From NCBI GenBank assembly GCA_014238945.1, contig JABAAB010000078.1, positions 21,572 to 85,571 on the forward strand: 64,000 nucleotides of DNA, in the 5' to 3' direction. This document shows, one piece after another, positions 39,018-47,898 of the stretch; position 1 is the first letter of the stretch, and the number at the start of each line of letters is the position of its first letter. The position numbers and the translations under genes are program-made. Under the pieces are notes generated by a model, which was given only the letters and a program-made list of their open reading frames with translations, was not told the origin of the DNA and did no database searches. The DNA is from Lysobacterales bacterium (GTDB taxonomy: Bacteria > Pseudomonadota > Gammaproteobacteria > Xanthomonadales > SZUA-36).

Positions 39018-39802
39018 ATCCTCCCGGCCAGCCATTGCTCGATATACGCAATCTCAGTTTGAGCTATAACCGCCGTGGTACGAGTATTGACAAACGGATG
39101 GCGGTGGACCGGGTCAGCTTCAGCATCCAATCTGGAAGGATACTCGGACTGGTGGGTGCATCAGGTGCTGGCAAAAGCAGCATCGCAAGGGCAATCCTGC
39201 GTCTGATTGAAGCGGATTCCGGTGAAATTCTTTACCGGGGCAATGATATCCGAGTGATGAATTCCAGCCGGTTAATGGAACTGCGTGGCCAGGTTCAGAT
39301 CATTTTTCAGGACGCTGGAGCTTCTTTGAGTCCAAGACGCACCATAGCCCGGACATTGCTTGAGCCAATGCAGCATTTTTCAATCGGCGATCCGGCTTCA
39401 AGACAGGAAAAAATGTGCAGGGTATTGGAAACCGTGGGATTGGATAGTGAAGTGTTACGTCGTTACCCGCATCAATTTTCCAGTGGCCAGCAACAACGTA
39501 TTGCCATCGCCCGGGCGCTTGTCACCGACCCCGGGTTACTGATTGCCGATGAAGCGGTTGCGGCACTTGACGTCTCGGTTCAGGCACAGATTCTTCAGCT
39601 GATACAAAAGCTTCAAGTGGATCATGGAATCACATGCCTGTTTATATCTCATGACCTGTCGGTGATCCGCCAGATCGCTGATGAAGTGGCCGTAATGTTT
39701 GAGGGTCGCTTGGTCGAGCACACGCCCGTCGACGATTTTTTTACCCGGCCATCTCATCCATACAGCGCAAGTCTGTTGGATGCAGCGGTCCGTTTTGCGT
39801 AG
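39014..39802 (+). CDS. oppF: Oligopeptide ABC transporter ATPase (OppF type)
   Basis: A 262-residue ATPase with Walker A GASGAGKSS (about 49), signature FSSGQQQRIAIARA (about 155) and Walker B LLIADEAVAALDVS; the usual DEP is DEA here. It is shorter than E. coli OppF (334) because the C-terminal Fe-S extension is missing. Last gene of the five-gene transporter operon. Confidence 0.88.
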   Translation: MNPPGQPLLDIRNLSLSYNRRGTSIDKRMAVDRVSFSIQSGRILGLVGASGAGKSSIARAILRLIEADSGEILYRGNDIRVMNSSRLMELRGQVQIIFQDAGASLSPRRTIARTLLEPMQHFSIGDPASRQEKMCRVLETVGLDSEVLRRYPHQFSSGQQQRIAIARALVTDPGLLIADEAVAALDVSVQAQILQLIQKLQVDHGITCLFISHDLSVIRQIADEVAVMFEGRLVEHTPVDDFFTRPSHPYSASLLDAAVRFA

Positions 39803-39832
39803 AATGCCAGTATGACTTCTCCGGGGAAACCA

Positions 39833-40300
39833 ATGACCGCACAAAAGCCCAAGACGTGGGTCTTGTTAATAAGCTCAGCGTTACTTTGCATTGCATGTGG
39901 CGACAAGCTAATTCGCGGTGCATCACCCATAGTACGCATGAATGAGCTCAGTCATCAGAGCCAGGTAATCAACCTGCAACTAAGTATTCGTAACCTCAAT
40001 GGCGTACCTCTTGATGTTCAAAATATAAATGTCAGCCTGTCTGCCAAAGACGAGTTGCTGTTTTCCTACAATGGTCCGGCGCAGACCAACATTGTCGCCA
40101 ATGGCACCGAAGTGTGGGCTATGCAAGATGAAGAACGTGAGGCCGGCCGTGTGCTGCTCGACAAGTTGCAAAGCGGGGATATCAACAGCCTGCCTTACAC
40201 GCTCAAGGGTTCGGTCACGAGTGTTGAAGATGGCACGCTCAATTTTGAGCACACGGGTCATATCTACAACGTTCCGGGACGATCTGGTCATTTTCGCTGA
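39833..40300 (+). CDS. LEA14-like lipoprotein
   Basis: A 155-residue lipoprotein with lipobox LLCIAC and a beta-sandwich body (QVINLQLSIRNLNGVPLDVQNINVSLSA) that matches the LEA type-2 (LEA14/WHy) family. The ATG at 39833 is chosen because GGGGA lies at proper distance; an upstream ATG at 39812 is also in frame. It is only 30 bases after oppF and may share its transcript. Similar lipoproteins in gammaproteobacteria are of unknown function, perhaps in desiccation or envelope stress. Confidence 0.7.
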   Translation: MTAQKPKTWVLLISSALLCIACGDKLIRGASPIVRMNELSHQSQVINLQLSIRNLNGVPLDVQNINVSLSAKDELLFSYNGPAQTNIVANGTEVWAMQDEEREAGRVLLDKLQSGDINSLPYTLKGSVTSVEDGTLNFEHTGHIYNVPGRSGHFR

Positions 40301-40394
40301 TACCGTTCAACCGTTGTTTGACGCTCGCGGATACGCCAGTTAACCTGTACTCCCTGAATTTCAACAATCCAAAGAATTACCCACAGGAATCACG

Positions 40395-40958
40395 ATGTCT
40401 TTGCATATCAGTTTTGAGCTCAGTGAATCGGACGTGAATCACTTCCGCGAGGTGATGCAACGCGGATGCCAGACCAACCAGGGCGCTAGCAGCCAACAAA
40501 TTATTGACCAGGCAAACAAACTGCTGGATGAAATCAATCGCTCTGATGCCTCGGATTTCATTCGCGACCGTATGAATCAACTGGAGGTACTTGTCGCCAT
40601 GATTGTTGACACGGGTTGGGGTCTGATAGAAGAAGACAGGGAACGTGTATTGGCCGCATTATCATATTTTTCCGAACCGGAAGACCTGATTCCGGACGAC
40701 ATTCCGGGACTGGGTTTTCTCGACGATGCCATCATGATCGAAATCGCCTGCAGTGAACTAGAATTCGAAATTCATGCATACAAGGAATTCGTCATGTACC
40801 GCGCTGCTGAAGCCGGCCGGCGTGGTGAGGATGCACCAACACCAAGACGATCCGACTGGCTGGAAGAACGCCGACAACAATTGCATTCAAGAATGCGCCG
40901 GCGGCGTAAGGGCCGGCGTGGAAGCGGCACCTCCAAGTCACCTTTTTCATTGCTCTGA
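40395..40958 (+). CDS. DUF1232 (YkvA-family) protein with basic tail
   Basis: A 187-residue protein with a good ribosome-binding site (AGGAATCACG). The segment DLIPDDIPGLGFLDDAIMIEIAC (about residues 97-119) matches the DUF1232/YkvA core (IP-x-GY-x-DD). The last 35 residues are very basic (RRQQLHSRMRRRRKGRRG), suggesting nucleic-acid or membrane binding. Unlike many family members it lacks strong membrane helices. Its end overlaps the probable start of the next gene by 41 bases. Confidence 0.65.
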   Translation: MSLHISFELSESDVNHFREVMQRGCQTNQGASSQQIIDQANKLLDEINRSDASDFIRDRMNQLEVLVAMIVDTGWGLIEEDRERVLAALSYFSEPEDLIPDDIPGLGFLDDAIMIEIACSELEFEIHAYKEFVMYRAAEAGRRGEDAPTPRRSDWLEERRQQLHSRMRRRRKGRRGSGTSKSPFSLL

Positions 40959-42234
40959 TCTCCACACCCGGGCGCTGGCCCTACAGCCCGACCACCCGGC
41001 ACCACGGCTTGCCTGTGTGTTTGATCAGCTGCAATACCAGCCAACACATCTGTTGAGGAAACCCGCACACGGTATGACATCGATCGGGCATCGATACATC
41101 CTGGTTGGTATTGAGACCGACCCAGGCCGCTATCACGGCGAGCATGCCAGTCGGCCAATGCTGCTGGATCGTAGTGCCGCTGAGCAAGTACTTGCACACA
41201 TTGCTGCTGACCTGAAAAAGCTGTTGCCGTTGGTGCATCAATGTTCGATGACGATGGCGGGCGCCCTGTTTGACCAGACCCAGGTGCTGAGACCTCAGCT
41301 ACCGGTATTTGCCGCTCTTGAAACTCTGCAGAAATCCAGTAATCCCGGCAATGATTTTCAACCGCGAGTGTTGAGTATCGGTGCATCTGAAGATCAGATG
41401 CCACTGGCAGACCTGCAACCATTTAAAAACATCCCGCTTGGACTGCTGCAAATATTACCGGTCCTGATCAGCGGCCCCGCCGAATTCCTAAATCCCCTGG
41501 CAGATGAAATGGAGCACCGGTTTCTTGAACATGGCCAGTTGTCTGCCCAATCCGCCATGGGTCTGGAATCTCATTTCCGGGTGTCGGTAAACCACACCCG
41601 TCTGATGACCCTCACCGACCTCAACGCACTGTTGCGTCTGCAACTGGAGCACTACGGCTTTCTTCCATTGTGGGAATTGCTTGATGCGGCCATCACAAAC
41701 CCGGCGGAAGAACTCGAGGTTGAAACAATCGGTGGAATCAGGTTCAGTAGGCGAAATGGAGCGGTTCATGTATTCTTTGAATCTTTTGACTACTGGGCGA
41801 GCCAGGGTGGTGGTGCCGCAATTGCAGCTGAGAAACAGCGCTTGCAGTCAGCTTATGTGGACTGGACACGTGAGTACCGGCGTTACCTGACCATGCTGAC
41901 CGCACACGGTGTCGAGGTCGTCCAGCATCTGCCCGGTCAGCCCGATGTCGCCCTGGCAGATACCTATTTGGTCGAAAAATCCACCATGGCGCCTGGCTGC
42001 CGTCCGGCAACGGTAACCGAACACAGCGCCGGAGACCTGGGCACCGTCGCGATTACGGTTATTGACCGGCAACGCCAGATTAATTTTTATCCATTGCTTG
42101 CCAGGGGGCTCAACGATGTGCAGCAGCATATTCGTGACCGGGGCATGGACGGTGATGCTGCCTTTCCTGGCAGGATTTGTTACGACGAAAATTCCCGTCA
42201 ATTGGTTGCGGATAATTTACCCCGTGAAATATGA
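40918..42234 (+). CDS. Unrecognised 438-residue protein overlapping the DUF1232 gene
   Basis: A soluble protein of 438 residues from a proposed GTG start at 40918, preceded by AAGGG at usual spacing; the frame is open 144 bases further up, within the DUF1232 gene. I recognise no domain. Visible features are a long aliphatic middle part (KNIPLGLLQILPVLISGP, about 205), an LLELQ-type helical region, a VFFESFDYWASQGGG segment near 300 and a C-terminus with RICYDENSRQLVADNLPREI. No signal peptide or membrane segment is visible. Its stop overlaps the next gene's start by four bases, so it is likely co-translated with the SET-domain gene. Confidence 0.6.
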   Translation: MEAAPPSHLFHCSDLHTRALALQPDHPAPRLACVFDQLQYQPTHLLRKPAHGMTSIGHRYILVGIETDPGRYHGEHASRPMLLDRSAAEQVLAHIAADLKKLLPLVHQCSMTMAGALFDQTQVLRPQLPVFAALETLQKSSNPGNDFQPRVLSIGASEDQMPLADLQPFKNIPLGLLQILPVLISGPAEFLNPLADEMEHRFLEHGQLSAQSAMGLESHFRVSVNHTRLMTLTDLNALLRLQLEHYGFLPLWELLDAAITNPAEELEVETIGGIRFSRRNGAVHVFFESFDYWASQGGGAAIAAEKQRLQSAYVDWTREYRRYLTMLTAHGVEVVQHLPGQPDVALADTYLVEKSTMAPGCRPATVTEHSAGDLGTVAITVIDRQRQINFYPLLARGLNDVQQHIRDRGMDGDAAFPGRICYDENSRQLVADNLPREI

Positions 42235-42617
42235 ACAGTGCCACTTCAGCTCAAAGTAAAAACCGCCTGGTCTATGTCGCAGACTCGGAAATCCATGAAC
42301 GGGGGTTGTTCGCAGCACAGAACATTCCTGCAGGCACGCTGATAGGTCACTATGATGGACCTGAGACACGGCAAAACGGCAGGTATGTCCTGTGGGTCCA
42401 GGCCAGTTCAGACGGTGAACATGTAAAAACAAGTGACGGAGAGTGCAGCGGGACCGACCACTGGCTTGGCTACGACGGCAACAATGAATTGCGATTTCTG
42501 AACCATGCCGCCAGGCCCAATGGTGAAATGGATGGCCTGGATTTGTACGCCCTGCATGACATCAGCACCGATGAGGAAATTACCATTGATTATGGTGAAG
42601 AATTTAGTGATCTGTAG
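42231..42617 (+). CDS. Small SET-domain protein
   Basis: A 128-residue protein made almost entirely of a SET domain, the fold of protein-lysine methyltransferases. Conserved pieces are ERGLFAAQNIPAGTLIGHYDG (about 23-43), NELRFLNHAARPN (about 84-96, the NH motif) and EEITIDYGEEF at the C-terminus (the catalytic Tyr region). Bacterial SET proteins of this size are often found without known substrate. The four-base overlap with the preceding unknown gene suggests a shared function. Confidence 0.78.
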   Translation: MNSATSAQSKNRLVYVADSEIHERGLFAAQNIPAGTLIGHYDGPETRQNGRYVLWVQASSDGEHVKTSDGECSGTDHWLGYDGNNELRFLNHAARPNGEMDGLDLYALHDISTDEEITIDYGEEFSDL

Positions 42618-42704
42618 TTTAATGGCCTGTGTGAAGACTCTTGATAGTGACCTTGCCATACCCCATCTAATGCAACAACTGTTAACAAACTGGAATAGCT
42701 GACC

Positions 42705-43637
42705 ATGACTCTTAGTGACAATACCCGTGAGCAAATTGAAGGATTCTTGCAAAAAGACCGCGTGGTTCTTTTCATGAAAGGAACACCACAGGCGCCCATG
42801 TGTGGTTTTTCGTCAAAAACGGTCGGCTTGCTGGATAGTATTCTGGATAACTATACCAGCGTGGATGTTTTGCAGGACCAGGATATTCGTGAAGGTATCA
42901 AGGTATTCGGCAACTGGCCAACCATCCCCCAACTGTACATCGACCAGGAACTGGTGGGTGGCTGCGATATCGTAACGGCTATGTTCAATAGCGGTGAGTT
43001 ACAGGAATTGCTTGGACTGGAAGCACCCGACATGACACCTCCGGAAATCACCATTACCGACACCGCTGCAAAAATGATACTCGAAGCCATGGCAGGACAC
43101 GAAGGTATCGGTTTGCACTTCAAGGTTGACGCCAACTGGCAGTCCCAATTTAACCTGGCCCCTGCCCAGGGACATGAGATCAAGGTCGATGCAAAGGGTA
43201 TTACCCTGCTTTTTGACGTGGCATCTGCACAGCGGGCCAAGGGTGCTGTAATTGACTGGGTGGCATCAATGGAAGGCGAAGGGCTGACCATAAGCTTGCC
43301 GCAGGCACCACAACCGGTAGCTCAGATAACTGTGGTCGAACTCAGGCAGAAACTGGACGACGGAAGTGTGATCCTCATCGATGTGCGCGGAGCAGATGAA
43401 AGAGCACTCGCAGCATTGGCCGAAGCCCGCACCATGGATGCCGAATCGATGCAGGAAATTGAGTCACTGCCAAAAGACACGGCTCTGGCATTTATCTGCC
43501 ATTCAGGTCGTCGCAGCCAGGTGGCAGCCGAACATTTCCGTAAACAGGGATTCACCAATGTCAGTAATGTCAGCGGCGGGATAGATGCCTGGTCCCAGCA
43601 GGTTGATCCATCGGTTCCGCGTTACTCGGGAACCTGA
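42705..43637 (+). CDS. Monothiol glutaredoxin / A-type-carrier-like / rhodanese fusion
   Basis: A 310-residue three-domain protein. Residues 1-105 are a Grx4/GrxD monothiol glutaredoxin with active site CGFS (Cys33) and WPTIPQLYIDQELVGGCDI. Residues about 110-200 resemble the HesB/IscA fold (ITITDTAAKMILEAM start, GLHFKVD, ITLLFDVAS) but contain no cysteines at all, so the usual iron-sulfur ligands are missing. Residues about 206-305 are a rhodanese domain with CHSGRRSQ (Cys265). Full-length glutaredoxin-4 is about 115 residues. It is probably linked to Fe-S handling or sulfur transfer. Confidence 0.88.
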   Translation: MTLSDNTREQIEGFLQKDRVVLFMKGTPQAPMCGFSSKTVGLLDSILDNYTSVDVLQDQDIREGIKVFGNWPTIPQLYIDQELVGGCDIVTAMFNSGELQELLGLEAPDMTPPEITITDTAAKMILEAMAGHEGIGLHFKVDANWQSQFNLAPAQGHEIKVDAKGITLLFDVASAQRAKGAVIDWVASMEGEGLTISLPQAPQPVAQITVVELRQKLDDGSVILIDVRGADERALAALAEARTMDAESMQEIESLPKDTALAFICHSGRRSQVAAEHFRKQGFTNVSNVSGGIDAWSQQVDPSVPRYSGT

Positions 43638-43670
43638 TTGCTGACGATTCTGATTTACTGCAGATCAGGG

Positions 43671-44441
43671 CTACAGATCAAATTCCGCAATAACCGGCGT
43701 ATGGTCTGAAGGTCTTTCCTGGCGGCGTGGCTCCTTGTCAATATAGGCCGCCTTGCATACGGCTTGCAAATTTTCAGAGGCGAGTACCAGGTCGATGCGC
43801 AGACCCATATTTCGTCTGAATGCTGCCATACGATAATCCCACCAGCTCCAGCTTTTTTCTTTTTGATCAAACATCCGGAAGGTATCGGCGAGACCGAGAT
43901 CCAGTATGTCAGTCAGGGCTTCGCGCTCGACGGAGCTGCACAGAATTTTCTCATGCCAGGACTCCGGGTCATGGACATCACGGTCATCCGGAGCAATATT
44001 GAAATCACCCAACACAATCAATTTGTCGAATCGCTGCACTTCCTCACCGATAAAGCGGCTGACCTGCTCCAGCCAGTGCAGCTTGTAGTCAAATTTGTCA
44101 GAACCGACTTCCTTGCCGTTGACCACGTACAGATTGATGATTCGAATATCGCCGTAGGTTGCGGCCAGTATGCGACGTTGTGGGTCGTCGAGACCGTCAA
44201 TGTCTGTGACGGCGTCCGTACCCGGTTCGCGGCTGAGCATGGCCACGCCATTGTAGGTTTTCTGACCCGAGTAAATACTGTGATAACCCGCATCCAGCAA
44301 TTCCTCAACCGGGAAGCGGTCATCGGTCAGCTTGGTTTCCTGCAAGGCCAGTACGTCCGGGCTGGCCACATCACACCAGGCCAGCACATGGGGCAGACGT
44401 ACGTTTAATGAATTTACGTTCCAGGAGGCAACTTTGAACAC
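43671..44441 (-). CDS. xthA: Exodeoxyribonuclease III
   Basis: A 256-residue DNA-repair enzyme that cuts at abasic sites and removes 3' nucleotides. The AP-endonuclease family signatures are present: MFKVASWNVNSLNVRLPHVL at the N-terminus, LALQETKLTDDRFPVEELLDAGY (about 31-53, with the metal-binding Glu), IVLGDFNIAPDDRDVHDP (about 145) and the C-terminal RPSDHTPVIAEFDL with catalytic His. Length is close to the family's 255-270. Confidence 0.93.
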   Translation of the reverse strand: MFKVASWNVNSLNVRLPHVLAWCDVASPDVLALQETKLTDDRFPVEELLDAGYHSIYSGQKTYNGVAMLSREPGTDAVTDIDGLDDPQRRILAATYGDIRIINLYVVNGKEVGSDKFDYKLHWLEQVSRFIGEEVQRFDKLIVLGDFNIAPDDRDVHDPESWHEKILCSSVEREALTDILDLGLADTFRMFDQKEKSWSWWDYRMAAFRRNMGLRIDLVLASENLQAVCKAAYIDKEPRRQERPSDHTPVIAEFDL

Positions 44442-44646
44442 GTCAATTCCCCGGCCTTTGGCCTTTGGTCACATTTGCAGATCCAAATAACTTTGATAAC
44501 CCGATTGTTGTTACTGTCCAGCTTGCGCATAATACCAGTTGATGCAATTCACAATGTTAATTCCCTGAAACTTGCCAGGATCTTTTTATGACAACAACTA
44601 GCCGGTTGATACCGCAGAGCTTCCCGACCAGGGAATTAATTCGGTC

Positions 44647-45018
44647 GTGAAACAACAGCACAACATTGTTGCACGCATCATTCCGGCGGCAAAGAATTCT
44701 CTGCGTGGAACACGTGACGCCTGGCGGCACGAAGCGGCTTTCAGAACGGACGTCAGTATCAGCCTGATTCTGTTGATTGCATCATTCTGGCTTGCTCAAA
44801 CGGTTATTGAATGGCTGATACTGACCATGCCATTGTTCCTGTTGGTCATCGTCGAGCTACTCAACAGTGCGGTGGAAAATACGGTCGATCGAATTGGTGC
44901 TGAACGTCATACGCTTTCAGGCCGGGCCAAGGACCTGGCATCTGCAGCGGTCATGTTCTGTCTGATCCTGATCGCTACGGTCTGGCTCGGGATCGGTTGG
45001 GAAAGGTTTTATGGTTAA
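44647..45018 (+). CDS. dgkA: Diacylglycerol kinase
   Basis: A 123-residue membrane enzyme that phosphorylates diacylglycerol to phosphatidate. It has the compact three-helix DgkA layout and its signature [15 protein letters not shown] (about 76-90), with [14 protein letters not shown] in the N-terminal part. The start is GTG. The next gene overlaps it by eight bases. Confidence 0.92.
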   Translation: MKQQHNIVARIIPAAKNSLRGTRDAWRHEAAFRTDVSISLILLIASFWLAQTVIEWLILTMPLFLLVIVELLNSAVENTVDRIGAERHTLSGRAKDLASAAVMFCLILIATVWLGIGWERFYG

Positions 45019-45283
45019 ATTTCGGAATCAGGCCATGATGTCATGTTCCATGCTGATCATGATCGGTTGCAGTTCACTGGCATCTGATAATACCCGGACC
45101 GGCGAATGCCTCGTGTTACCACCACTGGAATCATTCGCCTGTACAATGGAATACGATCCGGTTTGCGGTTGTGATGGTAAAACTTATGGCAACGCGTGCT
45201 CTGCCCGTGCTGCGGGAATTCCCGCCGCTACGCCCGGAGCCTGTGAAAAGCAGCTAAATTCGACACGACATCCTGAACAGTAA
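45011..45283 (+). CDS. Kazal-type inhibitor lipoprotein
   Basis: A 90-residue protein with lipobox-like MIMIGC (Cys about 20) followed by a single Kazal-type serine-protease-inhibitor domain: [27 protein letters not shown] and a final Cys (about 44-76). Kazal domains block trypsin-like proteases; small bacterial Kazal lipoproteins are known but seldom studied. It overlaps the end of dgkA by eight bases. A protective role against external proteases or a regulatory role is possible. Confidence 0.8.
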   Translation: MVKFRNQAMMSCSMLIMIGCSSLASDNTRTGECLVLPPLESFACTMEYDPVCGCDGKTYGNACSARAAGIPAATPGACEKQLNSTRHPEQ

Positions 45284-45332
45284 ATACACACGGGCTGTCC
45301 ATGATTTTAATAATCAATTGGGAATCCATCTT

Positions 45333-45755
45333 ATGAAACGGCTAATACGTACGATGATGTTGATCGGTGTCGCCACACTGGTTTCCGGGTGTCCCCAGAC
45401 CAAGGACAAAGGTAACCTGAAAGAAACCCTGGACCAATATGAAATCATCATCCGCTGGGCCCAATGGGATGCAGCGATCGAGTATATTTCACCCGAATAC
45501 CTGGCGGAGCATCCCGTAACAAGACTCGAGATGGACAGGTTACGGCTTTTCAGGGTCACCCAGGTGATCATCCGGTCATCGCTACCCGTAGACGAGGGAA
45601 ATGGGTTGAGGCGGGTGGTTGAGTTGAGGGTCTATAACAAGAATCAGGCTCGCGAACGAGCCATCATTGACGAGCAATACTGGAAGTACAACGAGGAATT
45701 TGACCGGTGGCTATTGCACTCCGGATTGCCGGACCCAACCAGGAAAGACTATTAA
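45333..45755 (+). CDS. Hypothetical lipoprotein
   Basis: A 140-residue lipoprotein with lipobox LVSGC (Cys about 19). The ATG at 45333 is preferred to an upstream TTG because it gives a standard signal. The body has an IIRWAQWDAAIEYISPEYLAEHP region and a C-terminal KYNEEFDRWLLHSGLPDPTR, a layout seen in uncharacterised gammaproteobacterial lipoproteins. I do not recognise a functional domain. Confidence 0.65.
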   Translation: MKRLIRTMMLIGVATLVSGCPQTKDKGNLKETLDQYEIIIRWAQWDAAIEYISPEYLAEHPVTRLEMDRLRLFRVTQVIIRSSLPVDEGNGLRRVVELRVYNKNQARERAIIDEQYWKYNEEFDRWLLHSGLPDPTRKDY

Positions 45756-45792
45756 TTACCTTCTTCACCCGACCCGGATAACAGGGTTCCGT

Positions 45793-47643
45793 TTAACGAA
45801 GCTTACATAAACAGTGCGCTGCGACGGTGAATTTCCCCTGCTGGGCAACGATAAACTGCAGATCGTCCAGCATACCCTGTAGCCACGACACCGGTAACGT
45901 CGGTGGCTTGCTGACAGACAGGTTAAGACGCGATACTGCGCCGGTCATGAACTCCATAAAAAACTGATCAAGGGTTGACAGCTGCGGTTCAATCCACTGC
46001 ACCTGGTAGTTGTCACCGAGTCCCGCCATGCGTGCTCCGGCTTTGATGGCTTCCTGAAAGGTACCGGTCTTATCGATCAGGCCACGCTCAGCAGCCTGCT
46101 GCCCTGTCCAGACCCGACCCTGCGCCACGGCATCGATTTCCTCAACCGACTTGCCACGTGCCTGGCTGACCATATTGATAAACTGCTGGTAAATCCTTTC
46201 TGTACTGGATTGGAATATCCTCGCAATTCCAGGGTCAAGCGATCGGTCCAGTCTGAGTTTTCCGGCAATTTCAGTGGTGCCGAAACCATCGGTGTGCACA
46301 CCGATCTTGTCCAGTGTTTCGGCAAAGGTTGGCAATATTCCATACACTCCAATCGACCCGGTGATGGTTGCCGGACTGGCCCATACCTCATCGGCCGCCA
46401 TCGACATCCAATAGCCCCCCGATGCCGCAACATTGCCCATGGATACGATCACCTTTTTTCCGGAATCCCGCACCTGCTGCAATTCCAGCCGCAGGGTCTC
46501 GGATGCGGAAGCATCGCCACCCGGACTGTTGACCCTTAATACCACTGCTGCCACATTCTTGTCACGGGCAGTACGGCGTAGCTGCTCAGCAGTTGAAATT
46601 GACCCAATCCGGCCGGTTGGGTGCCGCCCGTTAACAATTTCACCCTCGGCGACTACGATGGCAATTCTGTTTTTACTGCCATAGTTCTGTATAGGCTGGG
46701 TCAAGGCCAGGTAATCTTCCATACCCACAGCACGATAACTGTCTCCCGCCTGGTCCGGTGTGCCCCGCCTGGCCAGTTCATGACGTGCCTGGGGTGCCGT
46801 CATCAATTGGTCAACCAGCCCGAGATTCACGGCATACTGTGCAAAATCCCCATTGAAGGATTCAATCTGGCTGGGCATGTCATCAATGGCGTTTTGTAAT
46901 GACTCCAGCATGATGCCCCGGTGTTCTGAAACCCCTTCAAGGTACTGTTGCCACAAACTGCCCAGCCAGAACAGACCGGCCTCCCGGGCCTCGGCTGACA
47001 TATCATCACGAATATACGGTTCCATAGCGGACTTGTATGTTCCTACCCTGAACAGGTTGATTTCCACCGCCAGTTTTTCCAGACCCTCTCGATAGAAGTG
47101 CCGGTAGTTTGAATAGCCGTCAATCCAGACCAGTCCATTGGGATTGAGCCAGATCTCATCAGCAAGCGAAGCCAGGTAATACTGGTGCTGGCTCAGACTG
47201 TTGGTGGTCGCAATCACGGTTTTCCCTGTTGACCTGAAGGCTTCGATCGCATGTTCAAGGTCTTTCAGGGCAGCCAGTCCAATGCTGCGTGTATAGCTCG
47301 GATCAATGACCATCTGGGTGATATCACTGTCCCCGGCGGAGCGGTGAATTACCTCCAGCAGGTCACGTAACCGGGTCTCCTGCTGGTCCTGGCCAGTTGC
47401 ATCCTGCAAGGCCCGATCCATGGGTGTGGAAGTGTATTGCTCAACCACATTGCCGTAAGGACGAATCACCAGCGTGGTATCGGGTTTCAGCCGAAATGTC
47501 TCGGGAGCCTGGAAAAAAGCAGCGTAAAGGACATAGAGAAAAAGGAAGAAAACCAGGTTCAGGAACACCTTTCGGCTTCCATTGATAAAATGCCAGATGG
47601 CCAGTGCAAATTTCACTGGTAGAGAATGATCGTTGTCCCGCAT
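45793..47643 (-). CDS. sppA: Signal peptide peptidase SppA, 67K type
   Basis: A 616-residue inner-membrane protease that degrades cleaved signal peptides. The ATG at 47643 starts the protein just before the single N-terminal membrane anchor (about 27-46). Two tandem S49 domains are present. The N-terminal one carries the general-base Lys204 in RVGTYKSAMEPY; the C-terminal one carries the nucleophile Ser408 in NVAASGGYWMS. In E. coli these are Lys209 and Ser409, so the dyad is intact. Confidence 0.95.
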   Translation of the reverse strand: MRDNDHSLPVKFALAIWHFINGSRKVFLNLVFFLFLYVLYAAFFQAPETFRLKPDTTLVIRPYGNVVEQYTSTPMDRALQDATGQDQQETRLRDLLEVIHRSAGDSDITQMVIDPSYTRSIGLAALKDLEHAIEAFRSTGKTVIATTNSLSQHQYYLASLADEIWLNPNGLVWIDGYSNYRHFYREGLEKLAVEINLFRVGTYKSAMEPYIRDDMSAEAREAGLFWLGSLWQQYLEGVSEHRGIMLESLQNAIDDMPSQIESFNGDFAQYAVNLGLVDQLMTAPQARHELARRGTPDQAGDSYRAVGMEDYLALTQPIQNYGSKNRIAIVVAEGEIVNGRHPTGRIGSISTAEQLRRTARDKNVAAVVLRVNSPGGDASASETLRLELQQVRDSGKKVIVSMGNVAASGGYWMSMAADEVWASPATITGSIGVYGILPTFAETLDKIGVHTDGFGTTEIAGKLRLDRSLDPGIARIFQSSTERIYQQFINMVSQARGKSVEEIDAVAQGRVWTGQQAAERGLIDKTGTFQEAIKAGARMAGLGDNYQVQWIEPQLSTLDQFFMEFMTGAVSRLNLSVSKPPTLPVSWLQGMLDDLQFIVAQQGKFTVAAHCLCKLR

Positions 47644-47841
47644 ATTGATGTCCGAAAAAAGAACTGCGGCTATTGTATGAATACTGCCCGCCAATCACAA
47701 TCCGCCGAAGGTAACAAGGGGTGTTAGCAGGGTCACCCGGTGGTTCAATAACACCAACAGTTTGCCAAATAAGCCAACCATTACACCGAAAAAGTATGCT
47801 AAATAACGCCAACACATTGTTATACCAATGATTTATCCCGG

Positions 47842-47857
47842 TGGCATGATTTCTGCA
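47842..47857 (+). promoter_or_regulatory. Sigma-54 promoter of pspA
   Basis: TGGCATG-ATTT-CTGCA matches the consensus TGGCACG-N4-TTGCA with GG and GC separated by exactly ten bases. It lies 41 bases before the pspA ATG. Sigma-54 with the activator PspF drives the phage-shock operon in E. coli, so the same logic probably applies here. Confidence 0.75.
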
Positions 47858-47898
47858 TTTAATCAATCAACAGAATCAATCCAACGGGAGTCCAAATC

